Numbered from the stretch's first letter, positions 32,849 to 43,360 are shown. The stretch is 64,000 nt of DNA from Sthenelais limicola (GCA_942159475.1 OW804096.1:18376906-18440905), one strand, 5' to 3'. The notes: generated by a model not told the origin, from the sequence alone. Numbers and translations are program-made.

Positions 32849-33100
32849 TGGGTGTCAGATTAAAATGTACAATTGGCAGATCAACACTTTCAGTCAATTC
32901 TGCTAGATTAGGCTGAAGAATTGTCAACACTAGGTATATCCATAGAGTCTGTAGGTAGTCCCCTACAGACTCTATGGTATATCAGAGAATATTGGGTATT
33001 GCCTTGATTCAAATAGTCTGTTTGGTTATGTTGAACAGTATTTTGAACCTGATTTTATACCTGATGTCTGTCTTAAATTTGGGTTATTTGAGATGATTAG
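32849..33100 (+). mobile_element. MITE-A copy, A3, carrying a 38-bp hairpin insertion
   Basis: Left end TGGGTGTCAGATTAAAATGT (shortened), interior GCAGATCAACACTTTCAG and TTGATTCAAATAGTCTG. The right end is lost at the GA tract. A perfect hairpin sits inside at 32940-32977. Confidence 0.88.
32934..32983. repeat. Perfect 16-bp-stem hairpin flanked by TATATC
   Basis: CCATAGAGTCTGTAGG and CCTACAGACTCTATGG are exact inverse complements with a six-base spacer. The 38-bp block is absent from other MITE-A copies and is bracketed by TATATC on both sides, like a target duplication. Confidence 0.93.
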
Positions 33101-33470
33101 TAGGGGAAAGTAGGAGGAGAGAGAGGTTGGCGAGGGGAAAGAGATAGGGAGAAGGGGGAAAAAAGAGAGGAAATGAGACAGAGGGAGCGAGAGAATAAGA
33201 GATAGAGCTAGATAGTGGGAGAGAGTAAGAGATAGTGGGGGAGAGAGAAGAAGAGAGACAGAGAGGAGAGAGAGAAAGCAAGAAAGAGGGAGAGACAGCG
33301 AGAGGAAAGAAACACGAACATGAAAAGGAAAAGGATAGTGGGGTAAGAGAGGTAAATTAAAGAGAAAATATATACTGAGGGGAGAGAGAGAAGGGGTTGG
33401 TAAGAGGAAGGAAGGAGAAGAAATAAACAGGAGGGAGACAGGAGGAGGAGAGGGAAGGCCAAGTAGAAGG
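33101..33470. repeat. GA-rich purine tract
   Basis: About 370 bases of A/G-rich sequence (pyrimidine on the - strand). ORFs of up to 168 codons on the - strand are artefacts. It replaces the right end of the MITE-A before it. Confidence 0.9.
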
Positions 33471-33484
33471 GTGTGCATGGCAGG

Positions 33485-33730
33485 TATATGGGTCACATTT
33501 TCGGAAAATGTACAATTGGCAGCTGTACACATTTAGTAAATTCTGCTAAATTAGGCTGCAATTTGGTCAATACTAGGTAAATTCGAGTATATTCGGCATT
33601 GCATTGATTCTAGCAATCTCTTTGGTTAGGTTGAAACTGTATTTTGAATTTTATTTTTGTCTGAAATTTGGGTTTTTTGAGAGAATTGGTGAAGGTTAAT
33701 TGTACATTTTCTGAAAATCTGGCCCGTATA
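33485..33730 (+). mobile_element. MITE-A copy, A1
   Basis: Ends ATATGGGTCACATTTTCGG and TCTGAAAATCTGGCCCGTAT; interior close to A1 consensus. Confidence 0.93.
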
Positions 33731-34212
33731 TGAAGTTAAACAGTTGGGTGTGGAGGGGGCGGGGCAAGGTATACCTGTACAGTTATCTCCACCCAATCAC
33801 CCATGCAGGTGTCACAGAGAGCAGGTGTAATTTGTTTACAAACTATTAACACTTGGTGTAGTGATACCTGACGCCCTAATTGCCCTCTGGCGACACCTAG
33901 CGATGACCTAATCGTCCTTGGCTGACCAATATAGGGGTCGGGTGCATTGACCTTACAACTTAAATAACATTATATGGACCTTTTCCCTGAAACGGATAAT
34001 AAAGATTCTGGATGTTCTGATCATTAGTGAAAAGCTTTTAAGATGAAGTCCCTAAGATGAAGTTTCTGAGGTCCTTCTTATTGGCCTGTTTACCATATTA
34101 TCATTATTTATTAATTGTTTGTTTTTAAATGTTTTATTCATCAAGACATTATGTAATATTTACACTATATCTCAGTACATGATGATTTTTTTAAAAAAAA
34201 ATTTAATAATAT
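33731..34212. other. Unique stretch
   Basis: No feature recognised. Confidence 0.35.
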
Positions 34213-34628
34213 ATGGAAAAATGTGATCCGTTTTAGGAAAATAAGTCATAAGTCGGAAAATATGGATTTTGAGATACTACCATATTTGAAAAGAGGAGAT
34301 CATGTTGATTCCAATGATAGTAAACACTAATATGTATTTCTATATTTTAAGTTTGATATCTTTACTTTTGAAAAAAAAAGTTTGCAATGTTTCTGAGTGG
34401 ATAATTACCAGTAAAGTAACTAAATATACTCCATACGAATGCCTTCAAAACGCAAGGATATAATTAATACAATGTTCCGAAATTTGTTACATGGATTCAT
34501 CAGACTATGAGTGCTAGACTCCCTAAAAATCAGAACATTTCAATAAAGAAATCTCATGAAAAAACACTTTGAAAAATATCAATTTTGCGACTTATGACTC
34601 ATTTTCCTAAAAACACATCACAAATAGT
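34213..34628 (+). mobile_element. MITE-C copy, complete
   Basis: Ends ATGTGATCCGTTTTAGGAAA and TTTTCCTAAAAACACATCAC; long inverted repeats also include AAGTCATAAGTCGGAAAA and TTTTGCGACTTATGACTCA. Interior GATTCCAATGATAGTAAACA. About 415 bp, non-coding. Confidence 0.9.
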
Positions 34629-34699
34629 TAATTTTACAAAATACATGTTACAAATTGTGTTACTTTTTAGTAATATTTGAGACCCAGCTGTAATGATTA

Positions 34700-34860
34700 T
34701 AAAACAGTCTAGGCTCAAAGCCTCTCAAATCAGATAGGAATGGTATGTCAGTGATTGGATAATGGGATTCTAATGGCATTTTGTGGTTTCGAGCGAGAGG
34801 CCTTCCCTCAGTTTGAAGGGACTCTCTCAACTTTGAGCCTAGACTGGAAAGTGATTGTGA
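34700..34860 (+). repeat. Single 56-bp satellite unit with full head
   Basis: Begins ACAGTCTAGGCTCAAAGCCT, then CAGTGATTGGATAATGGGAT, ATTTTGTGGTTTCGAGCGAG, then one unit ending TGAGCCTAGACTGGA. The start and finish are inverted copies of each other (AGTCTAGGCTCA/TGAGCCTAGACT), as expected for a small element with inverted ends. Confidence 0.88.
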
Positions 34861-34979
34861 TTTAAGGCTGGGATTGTGCACCATCAGTACACCAGAAGAC
34901 CCGAAATGGAGGATATTAATCTTTATAGACTAAAGCCCCCAGGCCGATCAAACTAGAGACTGATATTCCTAATAATATC

Positions 34980-35150
34980 TTCATTATGAATAATAAAAGT
35001 GTATTTCAAGATCCAAAATGATGACTCATACTTCAAGCGTTAAGAAATTAGTCTCACCTCTAGGGATAAATATAAATTACTTTCATAATTACATGTATTT
35101 GTACCCCTTTAAAGGCAAATAAAAAAACATCTTATCTTATCTTTTCTTAT
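34980..35150 (+). mobile_element. Probable 3' end of a non-LTR retroelement
   Basis: ATGTATTTGTACCCCTTTAA is followed by AGGCAAATAAAAAAACATC and a short (CTTAT)n tail. An AATAAA signal before a simple-repeat tail is typical of CR1/L2-type ends; the coding part is absent. Confidence 0.4.
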
Positions 35151-36300
35151 AAAAATATATATCATTTCCATTGAACTTTCCCAATCTTGCACCAGCAGAT
35201 GGTATAGAATTACCCCGACTCATAACCCCATATAATACGACAAAGTTTATTAAAACATATCCATCCCTTCCCTCCTCTATGGCGCAATCAAACAAGCCTT
35301 TTTCAAGTGAATGATATACAAAGCGTTGACTTGAGAATTTATTTCTTTTTATTGCCCCATTATGTTGATGAATGGAGCGACCATCCAAGCCATCTCTTTC
35401 CTATTCACACCCTATCATTATGCCATCACCGCTTTTGACACAGCCATTTATTTCTCTCAACAATCGGTTGCATTTTTTTCTTGAAATATCACCGGAAAAG
35501 GTGAGATTTTTTGACATTTTGCGATGTTTAGACAATCAGAAAGCTAATGCGAGGTGCGTTTTGGGTGCAAAGTTAGTTTTATGGGGTAAAGTTGAAACTT
35601 TCGTGATCATATGGGTGAATGCAGTGTCAAATTGTTGCGGTGGATTTTTATATGTTTATGGGTAATGCCTTCGGATTTTGGACAAATGGAAGTTATTTTT
35701 CTTCCAAAATTTGAATAAAAATCGGATTAAAATGCGGATAAAATTCATCTATTTATATTAGATATGCTCTAGTGTACCACAAATATCCCAGTAATATTTC
35801 AATTAAATTATTTCAAACATCTTCTAAATCTTTTCTAATTTTTTTTGCAACAGCCAAATATTCAAATCAAGATGAACTCACCCATCCGTACTTATGTATA
35901 CACACAAACTATGGGGTCAATACCATTTCTGTACTAACAAAAGTAAACATTTTTTAACCACTCACTCCAAAATAAAACTTTCCCAAACAAAAACCCATAA
36001 ATTTCCCGAGACAATCCGCCATAAAATCACCAAACCTCACACATGAGGAAAGTAGATTTTTTAGCTATTTTTTGGTGTGTAAATTGAGGTAATTTGCTAA
36101 TTATTTGGCGTTGTTTAGCTGGTGAATGACCACAGGTGTTAGTGAGTTGAGTGGCAGGTTGATTCACGGGCTAAAGTGACAGTTTCCAAGCAACAGTTGT
36201 CAAGGTAAAATTACTTCACGGTCGGAAGAACAACGCTATGTATATGTGCTAAATACAGTGCCTTCCCACCAGAGCGACTAGGTGCTGCTATTTGCGGGTG
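35151..36300. other. AT-rich stretch, nothing recognised
   Basis: Small ORFs on both strands (83, 97 and 61 codons) have no recognisable domain. No MITE copies or tandem repeats occur until the (TA)n at 36303. Confidence 0.35.

Positions 36301-36302
<2 letters not shown>

Positions 36303-36341
<39 letters not shown>
36303..36341. repeat. (TA)n microsatellite
   Basis: About 19 TA units. MITE-A starts immediately after, in line with a TA target. Confidence 0.95.
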
Positions 36342-36342
<1 letters not shown>

Positions 36343-36344
<2 letters not shown>

Positions 36345-36577
36345 GTCAGATTTTCAGAAAATGTACAATTGGCAGCTGTACACATTTAGTAAATTCTGCT
36401 AAATGAGGCTGCAATTTGGTCAATGCTAGGTAAATTCGAGTATATTCGGCATTGCATTGATACTAGCAATCTGTTAGGTTAGGTTAAACTGTATTTTGAA
36501 CGTTATTTTCGTCTGAAATTTGGGTTATTTGAGAAGATTGGCGAAGTTGAATTGTACATTTTCTAAAAATCTGACCC
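36343..36577 (+). mobile_element. MITE-A copy, A1, inside a TA microsatellite edge
   Basis: Left end AAGGGTCAGATTTTCAGAAA, right end TTCTAAAAATCTGACCCTCA. Standard A1 interior. Confidence 0.93.
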
Positions 36578-36729
36578 TCAAACTTGTGTATTGGTGAAGT
36601 CGTCAGAAATTCTACAACTTACCCTCATCAATTCTCTCAAATAATCTCCAAAATGCAACAGAACCAGATTTAAAAAAAAGAATTAGAAATGTATTCCGAT
36701 ATATCTAGTATTTACCATTTTTCAGCCTT

Positions 36730-36936
36730 ATAGGGGAATTGTATACCTCACTGCGCATGTCTATTACAGTGCATACTGGGATGGATTCAGTCAAAATCTG
36801 ACATACAAATTTTATCGAAAACATTAGATATTCCATGCTGAACATAACATGTTTTCTATAGCTTTTACACTGATATATAACTCCCATGATTCCATGGAGA
36901 TCAATATTCAAGATGGCGGACAGGCAGGTCCCCTAT
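36730..36936 (+). mobile_element. MITE-B copy, internally deleted, nested in MITE-A
   Basis: Ends ATAGGGGAATTGTATACC and GGCAGGTCCCCTATT. It lacks about 140 interior bases around the CATGATGGGAAA region. It contains CACTGCGCATGTCTATTACA and CAAGATGGCGGAC. Confidence 0.9.
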
Positions 36937-36946
36937 TGAGCAGAAT

Positions 36947-37158
36947 TTTTAGTATATTTTTATTTTTGAAAACAAAAAAGTTTCTATATTTCTTGGTGGA
37001 CAATTGCTAGTAAAATAGCTAAACATGTATTCGTACAACCACACGGACTAGACACTCCAAAAATAAAAACATTCCCACAAAGAGATCTTGTAAATAAACA
37101 CTTTAAAAAATATCAATTTGCGACTTGTGAGTCATTTTCCTGAAACAGATCACAAATG
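36947..37158 (+). mobile_element. MITE-C half copy, nested in MITE-A
   Basis: Begins mid-element (TTTTATTTTTGAAAACAAAA) and runs to the MITE-C end TTTCCTGAAACAGATCACAA. The first half is missing, probably lost after insertion. Confidence 0.85.
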
Positions 37159-37289
37159 TGTAGAGGAGGCAATTGTACATTGCTGATGCTCCCGACCCAT
37201 AGACTGGGGTGAGAAGCAATATAGGCTGCTTGTGTCAATATTGTAACTGGTTAATAAGTTGACTAGGCAAGGTGTGGGGGTGTTATGCA

Positions 37290-37345
37290 CAGGTCTTAGG
37301 TTCAAACCCTACACTAGCACTATGTAACCAAGCTGTCTTTATATA
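37290..37345 (+). other. B-box-like motif and left flank of the satellite unit
   Basis: GGTTCAAACCC at about 37310 matches a Pol III B box. No convincing A box lies about 50 bases upstream, so a SINE is only possible. CTATGTAACCAAGCTGTCTT follows and recurs after the array at 38326. Confidence 0.3.
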
Positions 37346-37469
37346 TCCTTCTCACTGGGGTGTGACACAACAATGGGTGGCATCTTTTCTCTATTTCTAT
37401 TTACCCCCAATGTAATTGTATTCTGTGAAGACTGCAACTCTTTGGGGCATAATATATGTATTTAATTCA

Positions 37470-38325
37470 AAACAGTCTAGGCTCACAGCCTCTTAGATCA
37501 GCTATGAATGGTGTGTCAGTGATTGGACGCCTACTGCGCTAATGGCTTTCCCTTAGTTTTGAGGGAGTCTCTCAGCTCTGAGTCTAGACTGGAGTAAGAG
37601 GCTCTCCCTCAGTTTTGAGGGAGTCTCTCAGCTCTGAGCCTAGACTGGAGCAATAGGCTTTCCCTTAGTTTGGAGGGAGTCTCTCAGCTCTGAGCCTAGA
37701 CTAGAGCAATAGGCTTTCCCTTAGTTTGGAGGGAGTCTCTCAGCTCTGAGCCTAGACTGGAGCAATAGGCTTTCCCTTAGTTTGGAGGGAGTCTCTCAGC
37801 TCTGAGCCTAGACTGGAGCAATAGGCTTTCTCTTAGTTTGGAGGGGGTCTCTCAGCTCTGAGCCTAGACTAGAGCAATAGGCTTTCCCTTAGTTTGGAGG
37901 GAGTCTCTCAGCTCTGAGCCTAGACTGAAGCAATAGGCTTTCTCTTAGTTTGGAGGGACTGTCTCAGCTCTGAGCCTAGACTAGAGCAATAGGCTTTCCC
38001 TTAGTTTGGAGGGAGTCTCTCAGCTCTGAGCCTAGACTGAAGCAATAGGCTTTCTCTTAGTTTGGGGGGACTGTCTCAGCTCTGAGCCTAGACTAGAGCA
38101 ATAGGCTTTCCCTTAGTTTGGAGGGACTGTCTCAGCTCTGAGCCTAGACTAGAGCAATAGGCTTTCCCTTAGTTTGGAGGGAGTCTCTCAGCTCTGAGCC
38201 TAGACTGAAGCAATAGGCTTTCTCTTAGTTTGGAGGGAGTCTCTCAGCTCTGAGCCTAGACTGAAGCAATAGGCTTTCCCTTAGTTTGGAGGGAGTCTCT
38301 CAGCTCTGAGCCTAGACTGAAGAGG
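37470..38325 (+). repeat. 56-bp satellite array, about 14 units
   Basis: Head ACAGTCTAGGCTCACAGCCT ... CCTACTGCGCTAATGG, then units of CTTTCCCTTAGTTTGGAGGG, AGTCTCTCAGCTCTGAGCCT, AGACTGGAGCAATAGG. Several two-unit variants alternate (CTGGAG/CTAGAG/CTGAAG; CCC/CTC), showing higher-order units of 112 bp. A direct repeat CTATGT(A/G)A(C)CAAGCTGTCT brackets the region. Confidence 0.95.
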
Positions 38326-38488
38326 CTATGTGAACAAGCTGTCTTTACCCATCTTTTTCCCTTCTTTTTCTCTTTTTCAAATATGGTGATATCTCAAAAT
38401 CCAGATTCCATTTTCTATTAGGGCACACTGCCGCAAAACACCTGACTATTGCAGTCAGAAAGGTCCCTACCCTCGTGTCTTACAGTCT

Positions 38489-38908
38489 ATATGTGATGTG
38501 TTTCAGGAAAATGAGTCATAAGTCGCAAAAAATAAATTTTGAGATACCATTATATTTGAAAATATGACATCAAGCCGATTCGAATGATAGTAAACAGTCT
38601 AATAATCTAATAAGTATTTCTAGATTTTAAGTTTGATATTTTCGTTTTTGAAAAAAAAAAAGTTTCCAATATTTCTGGGGGTCAATAAACAGTAAAGTAA
38701 CTAAATGTGGTCCATATGAGGACCTTTAAAACGAAAGGAAATATTTCATAGATTGTCCTGAAATTGTATACATCAATTGATATAGGTATAAGTGATAAAC
38801 CGTCCAAAAGATAGAACATTCCAATAATATGATCTTGTGGAAAAAACACTTTGAAAAATATCAATTTTGCGACTTATGACTTATTTTCCTGAAACACATC
38901 ACATATGT
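38489..38908 (+). mobile_element. MITE-C copy, complete
   Basis: Ends ATATGTGATGTGTTTCAGGA and TCCTGAAACACATCACATAT are perfect inverse complements, continuing into AAATGAGTCATAAGTCGCAA / TTGCGACTTATGACTTATTT. The best preserved MITE-C in the window. Confidence 0.94.
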
Positions 38909-39878
38909 TACGGAAATAACGTATTCAAACAAACAAACAAATTATTTAAAATACCATACAGTCATAGCCCTTTTTATGGATGATTCTATTTGTACTTCTG
39001 TTTAGTTATCAATTGAAATTCTCTTACCAAAATCCTTTTTCTGCTGCGAAGATAAACGAGAGAAATCAGTTATTTCTGACAAGTAAACAAGAAATTCTTT
39101 GAGGTCTTTCTAAAATGAAGTTGTGAAATTTCTAGTCACGTTTATTTTTCTTCGTCCCAAGGTCACTGAACTGTGGATCTTTGTTGTCAACCTACCTTAG
39201 GTGATATAGATGAATAGAATTAAATTAAAGTGAAATAAATATAAATTAGATGTATTAATTCAGTGTTATATGCTTTGTCAAATGAATATAAATAATTTAA
39301 CCGGATATTTTGCACCATTTGTTAAATTCAGGGAATTGTGTATCCCTAACCATAAAATAGACTTGTGGATAAAATGGTTTGACAGGAGTGAAAAGGCTAA
39401 TTGAATATATAGAATTAATTGAATACTTTCCTTATTTTTCCTGCAATTATTTGTCAGTTGGAGAATAAATCTAATATCTGATATATACATTGACTCTAGT
39501 GGGTGGGGGGCGGGCATCAGGGACAAATGTTTCAGCTGGATTTAACGCTTGAAAACATCCTTGAAGGATAATGTTTTTTCTGTAACTCTACTTAAATATG
39601 ATTTTGGCCTAATGAATAAAAAAATGTTTCCACATTGTCCAGAATTTGGTACATATTCACAGGATATTCAGTCCTTAATATTGATTAATAGTACTACATT
39701 TTACCTCTAAGGCAATGTATTCTCAAAAATAAATGAAATTGTTAAGTTTATTCATTGGAATTGTTAACTCCATCACTGCATGATTGTGTGTCCTCCCCCA
39801 TGCCACACCGCCTTACGTAGGAAGGGTTAAGCCTCAGGTGCTAAGCCCTGTATATAGTCTCAACCTCTGCGTATATTC
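38909..39878. other. AT-rich stretch, nothing recognised
   Basis: TGTTTCCACATTGTCCAGAA near 39627 faintly recalls MITE-C interior, not enough to call. No gene seen. Confidence 0.35.
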
Positions 39879-39879
39879 T

Positions 39880-40114
39880 ATGATCAGATTTTCAGATAAT
39901 GTACAATTCACCATCACCATTTCTCTCAAATAACCCAAGTTTAAGACAAAAATCAGGTTCAAATACTGTTCAACACAACCAAATATACTGCTTGAATCAA
40001 GGCAATACCAAATATACCCATATATACCTAGTGTTGCTGATTCTTCAGTCCAATTTAGCAGAATTTACAAAATACGTTGATCTGCCAAGTGTATATTTTC
40101 TGAAAATCTGACCC
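39880..40114 (-). mobile_element. MITE-A copy, A3
   Basis: Ends ATGATCAGATTTTCAGATAA and TTTTCTGAAAATCTGACCCT; interior AACACAACCAAATATACTGC. Confidence 0.9.
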
Positions 40115-40709
40115 TCTACCTGGTTGATGTAAAACCTCATTTCATCTTTTCTATTTTTTCCCTTTTATTTGTCAGCTAGTACTAAAGAACAAGTCCCCAG
40201 ACATCGGACAAATAAAGTTTATCACATCCAATTCCAGTTGCCATATTTTATCTCATACATACCATGTACAGAAAGGGTTATGATGGGAGGTAACCCCTAT
40301 TTATATTCTCAAGTGATGTAGTTAATTTCATTTATTTATCAAATTTATAATTATATATTCTAGATTTTTCATATGTTAAGTCATATTCCTCCGATAGTGA
40401 ATTATTCAACATCTCCAATAATCTAAAATATATTTTATTCTATTATTTTACTTCATTCTTGTATTTGCTATATGTGTAAAACAATATATATATATTTACT
40501 ATTTAGATGTAAAAGGTCCCGTCGGAAGAACTGTCCCTGACAGAGACGAGAGTCCTATTCCCATATAGACCTTATGTGCATCAAAATGAAAATAAAGTTT
40601 CAATATAATAAATAATTGGTTTTTTACCCGCCGCCCTGCACGGGAAGGGTTAATGCTGGTGAATGAGGGTAAGCCCTGCCTAATCTCAAGTGCTTGGTGC
40701 CCTATGGTG
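40115..40709. other. Stretch with two retroelement-like 3' ends
   Basis: CGGACAAATAAAGTTTATCA at about 40205 and CAAAATGAAAATAAAGTTTC at about 40577 both look like polyadenylation regions of retroposed sequence; the second ends in an ATAATAAATAATT tail. Bodies cannot be identified. Confidence 0.35.
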
Positions 40710-40761
40710 GCCCAGAACCAGTCTACATGGGTCATGGCATCAACACATGTACAATTCTTCC
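40710..40761. repeat. Left copy of a 52-bp duplicated target
   Basis: CCCAGAACCAGTCTACATGG to ACAATTCTTCC. It contains a MITE-A left end (ATGGGTCATGGCATCAACAC) and matches 40995-41039 plus 41387-41394, with an unrelated 233-bp insert between. Confidence 0.75.
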
Positions 40762-40994
40762 TTTTTTTTAAAAAAAAAATCCTTTATTCAAAAACACCTC
40801 CCATCTGGGCATATACATTGCTAAATCATCATTATTGACCAAAGAAACTTTAGATAACCACATAGTAATATCCCCTTGAAAACATTCACCATACGATGTT
40901 AATATCCAAGTATTATGTTCACAATTTTCTGATATGGCATCATAGGCACAGAACACTTTTCCATCCACCTGATTTAAAGGCCTACGTCCAACAA
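40762..40994 (-). mobile_element. Poly(A)-tailed retroposed insert
   Basis: On the - strand it ends GAATAAAGGATTTTTTTTTT followed by an A run. That is a polyadenylation signal plus tail, so a reverse-transcribed transcript fragment is likely. The - strand is open for most of its length (81 codons, including WILTSYGECFQGDITMWLSK). I do not recognise the protein. The long flanking duplication supports insertion. Confidence 0.5.
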
Positions 40995-41585
40995 GCCCAG
41001 AACCAGTATACATGGGTCAGGGTAGCAACACATGTACAATAGGGGACTTCCATGTCTCACTGCGCATGTCTACTCCTGTGCATGCTGGGATGGATTCTGA
41101 TGAAATCTGACGTATAAATATTTAGCAAAATTTTTATCGAAAATTGCAAGAATGTTTTCACCTATATCATAGCTTTTATAAATGATCTATGAAAACCAAA
41201 TGCATGATGGGAAAGATGGGGACTTGTGTCATGGAAACATGTATAACATATGGATATTGACATTAGAACATTGATAATTATTACATGCTGAACATAGCAT
41301 GTTTTCTGTAGATTTTAGACTGTACCATTAGTCCCATAATTCAATGCGAATCAAGATTCAAAATGGCGGCTATGCAACTCCCCTATTCTTCCTATAAAAA
41401 CCTCTCAAATAACCCCAAATATAAGACAAAAATGACGTTCAAAATACAGTTCAACATAACTAAACAGATTCTTTTAATCAAGGCAATACCAAATATACTC
41501 AGATATACAAAGACTTCATCATCTCTCAGTCTAATTTAGCAGCATTTACTGAAAGTGTAGAGCTGGGGATTGTACATTTTCTGGC
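40995..41585 (-). mobile_element. MITE-A copy, A3, split by MITE-B
   Basis: Left end 41009-41039 (CATGGGTCAGGGTAGCAACA, TGTACAAT), right part 41387-41585 (TCTTCCTATAAAAACCTCTC ... GATTGTACATTTTCTGG). The two parts join into one element when 41040-41386 is removed. Confidence 0.88.
41040..41386 (+). mobile_element. MITE-B copy, complete, nested
   Basis: Ends TAGGGGACTTCCATGTCTCA and GGCTATGCAACTCCCCTAT. Interior is nearly the same as 27772-28122 (TGCATGCTGGGATGGATTCT, CAAATGCATGATGGGAAAGA). Its 347-bp length confirms the family size. Confidence 0.92.
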
Positions 41586-41892
41586 CCCCTGCTCCACCTG
41601 TTACAGGTGGGAGAGACGGAGGGTGCAATGTGGGTGTATAGGATGGTTACACTCCATATACAAGTACCTCACCCCACAGGGTAGTAGCTATCTCTCCATC
41701 CAGTCACTGCTATAATATGTGCACATAGTCACAGTGGATATTTTATATGGATCTAGTCAGAAAACAGGTAAAACTTAATTTTAAAGGATTATTTTATTGA
41801 TTTATTTGATTTGATTGCTTTCTCTTAGATCTCAGCATTCTCACTGAGAAGTTAGCATCTTTCTCAAAACTTTTTTAAAATAGAATTGGTAC
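41586..41892. other. Unique stretch
   Basis: Nothing recognised. Confidence 0.3.
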
Positions 41893-42140
41893 ACATGCTG
41901 TGGGACAGAAAAATGAGTCATGAGTCGAGATGGATTTTGAGATATCATCATATTTGAAATGATGAGATCATGTGGTATCCAATGATGTCAACATTTAGGA
42001 AATCTAAAAGGTTTTAATATGTTTGATTCTGTCGCGAGCAACCCCTACCTCGGAGATATACCATACATATCAATTTGTTCTATGTTTGCAATATTTCTGG
42101 GTGGAGAATTACTATACAAGTAAAGTAGCTAGATTTTGCC
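41893..42140 (+). mobile_element. MITE-C copy, truncated
   Basis: GCTGTGGGACAGAAAAATGA and GTCATGAGTCGAGATGGATT mark the left end. It runs through TGCAATATTTCTGGGTGGAG and AGTAAAGTAGCTAGATTTTG and then stops. About 45 unrelated bases lie at 42025-42070. Confidence 0.8.
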
Positions 42141-42577
42141 ACTAGAAGAGACTAAAAAGATTAATAACCTCTATGTCGCGCTTCGCCTCAGGATTATAAT
42201 CAAACAGTGCACCAGCAGCCCCTCAATGTCGTGCATTAATCACCAAATCCTGTCTCTAGTCAGTGTAGAATGGTGGGTTTTGGCTCTGTACCTGCGAGTT
42301 ATACTGGATTTATGTGCGCTTGTTTTAAAAATGGAATTGTCCTGAGGAATGTTTGGAATTGTACTTCAATTATGAATAGAAAACTAAACCCTGGATTCTC
42401 AAGTGTCTTTACAGTCCCACTTTGCCACAGTGTGTGCGTTTGTGTGCTTTATATAGACTTATCATGTGTATTTTTATATACCCCCTGAGGACTTGGTCAA
42501 ACTGGGTTTCTTTTATATCTGGACATTTGTATGAATAGAGGCCAGTCATTGCTCTGGATAGCCGATGACTAATAAAG
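42141..42577. other. Unique stretch
   Basis: Two overlapping ORFs of about 70 codons on + with no recognisable domain. Confidence 0.3.
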
Positions 42578-42682
42578 GGCCGGGTCCACTAAGCCGATTC
42601 TCATGCGATTTTGCCCCGCAGAGGACTCTTTTACACTACATTCTGTGAGAATCGCATGATTATCGGCTCAGTGGACTTGGCC
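42578..42682. mobile_element. Small inverted-repeat element, 105 bp
   Basis: The left arm GGCCGGGTCCACTAAGCCGA continues TTCTCATGCGATT. The right arm AATCGCATGATTATCGGCTC continues AGTGGACTTGGCC. The 33-base arms differ at about five positions, with about 39 unrelated bases between. Resembles a minimal MITE; only one copy in the window. Confidence 0.8.
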
Positions 42683-43315
42683 GTTGTTCATCTAATTTGA
42701 ACTTAGAATCACATATTGTTCAATGTTTTGAAATAGGTTTGTGTAGATAAGTTATGTAACAGTTATTATGAAATAGTTTTGAATTAATTATGAAATATTT
42801 GTAAGTCTACAGGTATAAGTATTTCAAATTTAGAACATTTATATTTATATCCCTCCCTACCAAAACCAATATTGTTTTAAGATTAGAGGACTTTATGATA
42901 TACATAGATACAAATACATTGAATGAAACGAATCGGAACAGTCTGTAGTAGAAAGCCATAATGACCCCCTAACTGGTCAGGTGATTCACATTAACACCTT
43001 TAGCCTTAGTCTTAGCCTTGCTTATCGCTGTATGCGGTGAACGGCAACGCTCGAAGAATGTGGCTTTCTGGACAGGCCTGGGAAGAGGAAAATAGGAGTT
43101 GAATAGTAAATAAGAATAGAAATGTGTGGAATTTCAGTGGTCCCATTATTCATTTAGGACCAGCACCTGAATGGTAAGGTTGATAAGATAGGAATTTGTA
43201 AAGGTAAAAGAAACAATTAATGTTGTTATGTGTCAGAATGGGGTGTCAGAATGGGGTGTCAGACAGGGATATGGACGGCAGGTAAATAAGTGTTTCAGGG
43301 TTTGAATGGGGGATG
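42683..43315. other. Unique stretch
   Basis: A direct duplication of GTCAGAATGGGGT at 43232-43263. No gene recognised. Confidence 0.35.
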
Positions 43316-43317
43316 GG

Positions 43318-43345
43318 GGTCCATGTGGCGTAACGGTCTCGGCTT
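43318..43345 (+). other. A-box-like motif
   Basis: TGGCGTAACGG at 43325 matches a Pol III A box, but no B box follows at tRNA spacing. It sits just before the 56-bp array. Weak. Confidence 0.2.
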
Positions 43346-43360
43346 GTCAGAAAATTCGCC

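Larger units (their letters stand above)
36590..37201 (-). mobile_element. MITE-A copy split by MITE-B and MITE-C
   Basis: Left part 36590-36729 (GGTGAAGTCGTCAGAAATTC ... TTTACCATTTTTCAGCCTTA). A short middle piece at 36937-36952 (AGCAGAATTTTTAGTA). Right end 37159-37201 (GGCAATTGTACATTGCTGAT ... CGACCCATA). The order of pieces is colinear with an intact element. Confidence 0.85.

Noticed and set aside
37290..37345. SINE based on GGTTCAAACCC
   Set aside because: B box only; no A box at the right distance and no tail.
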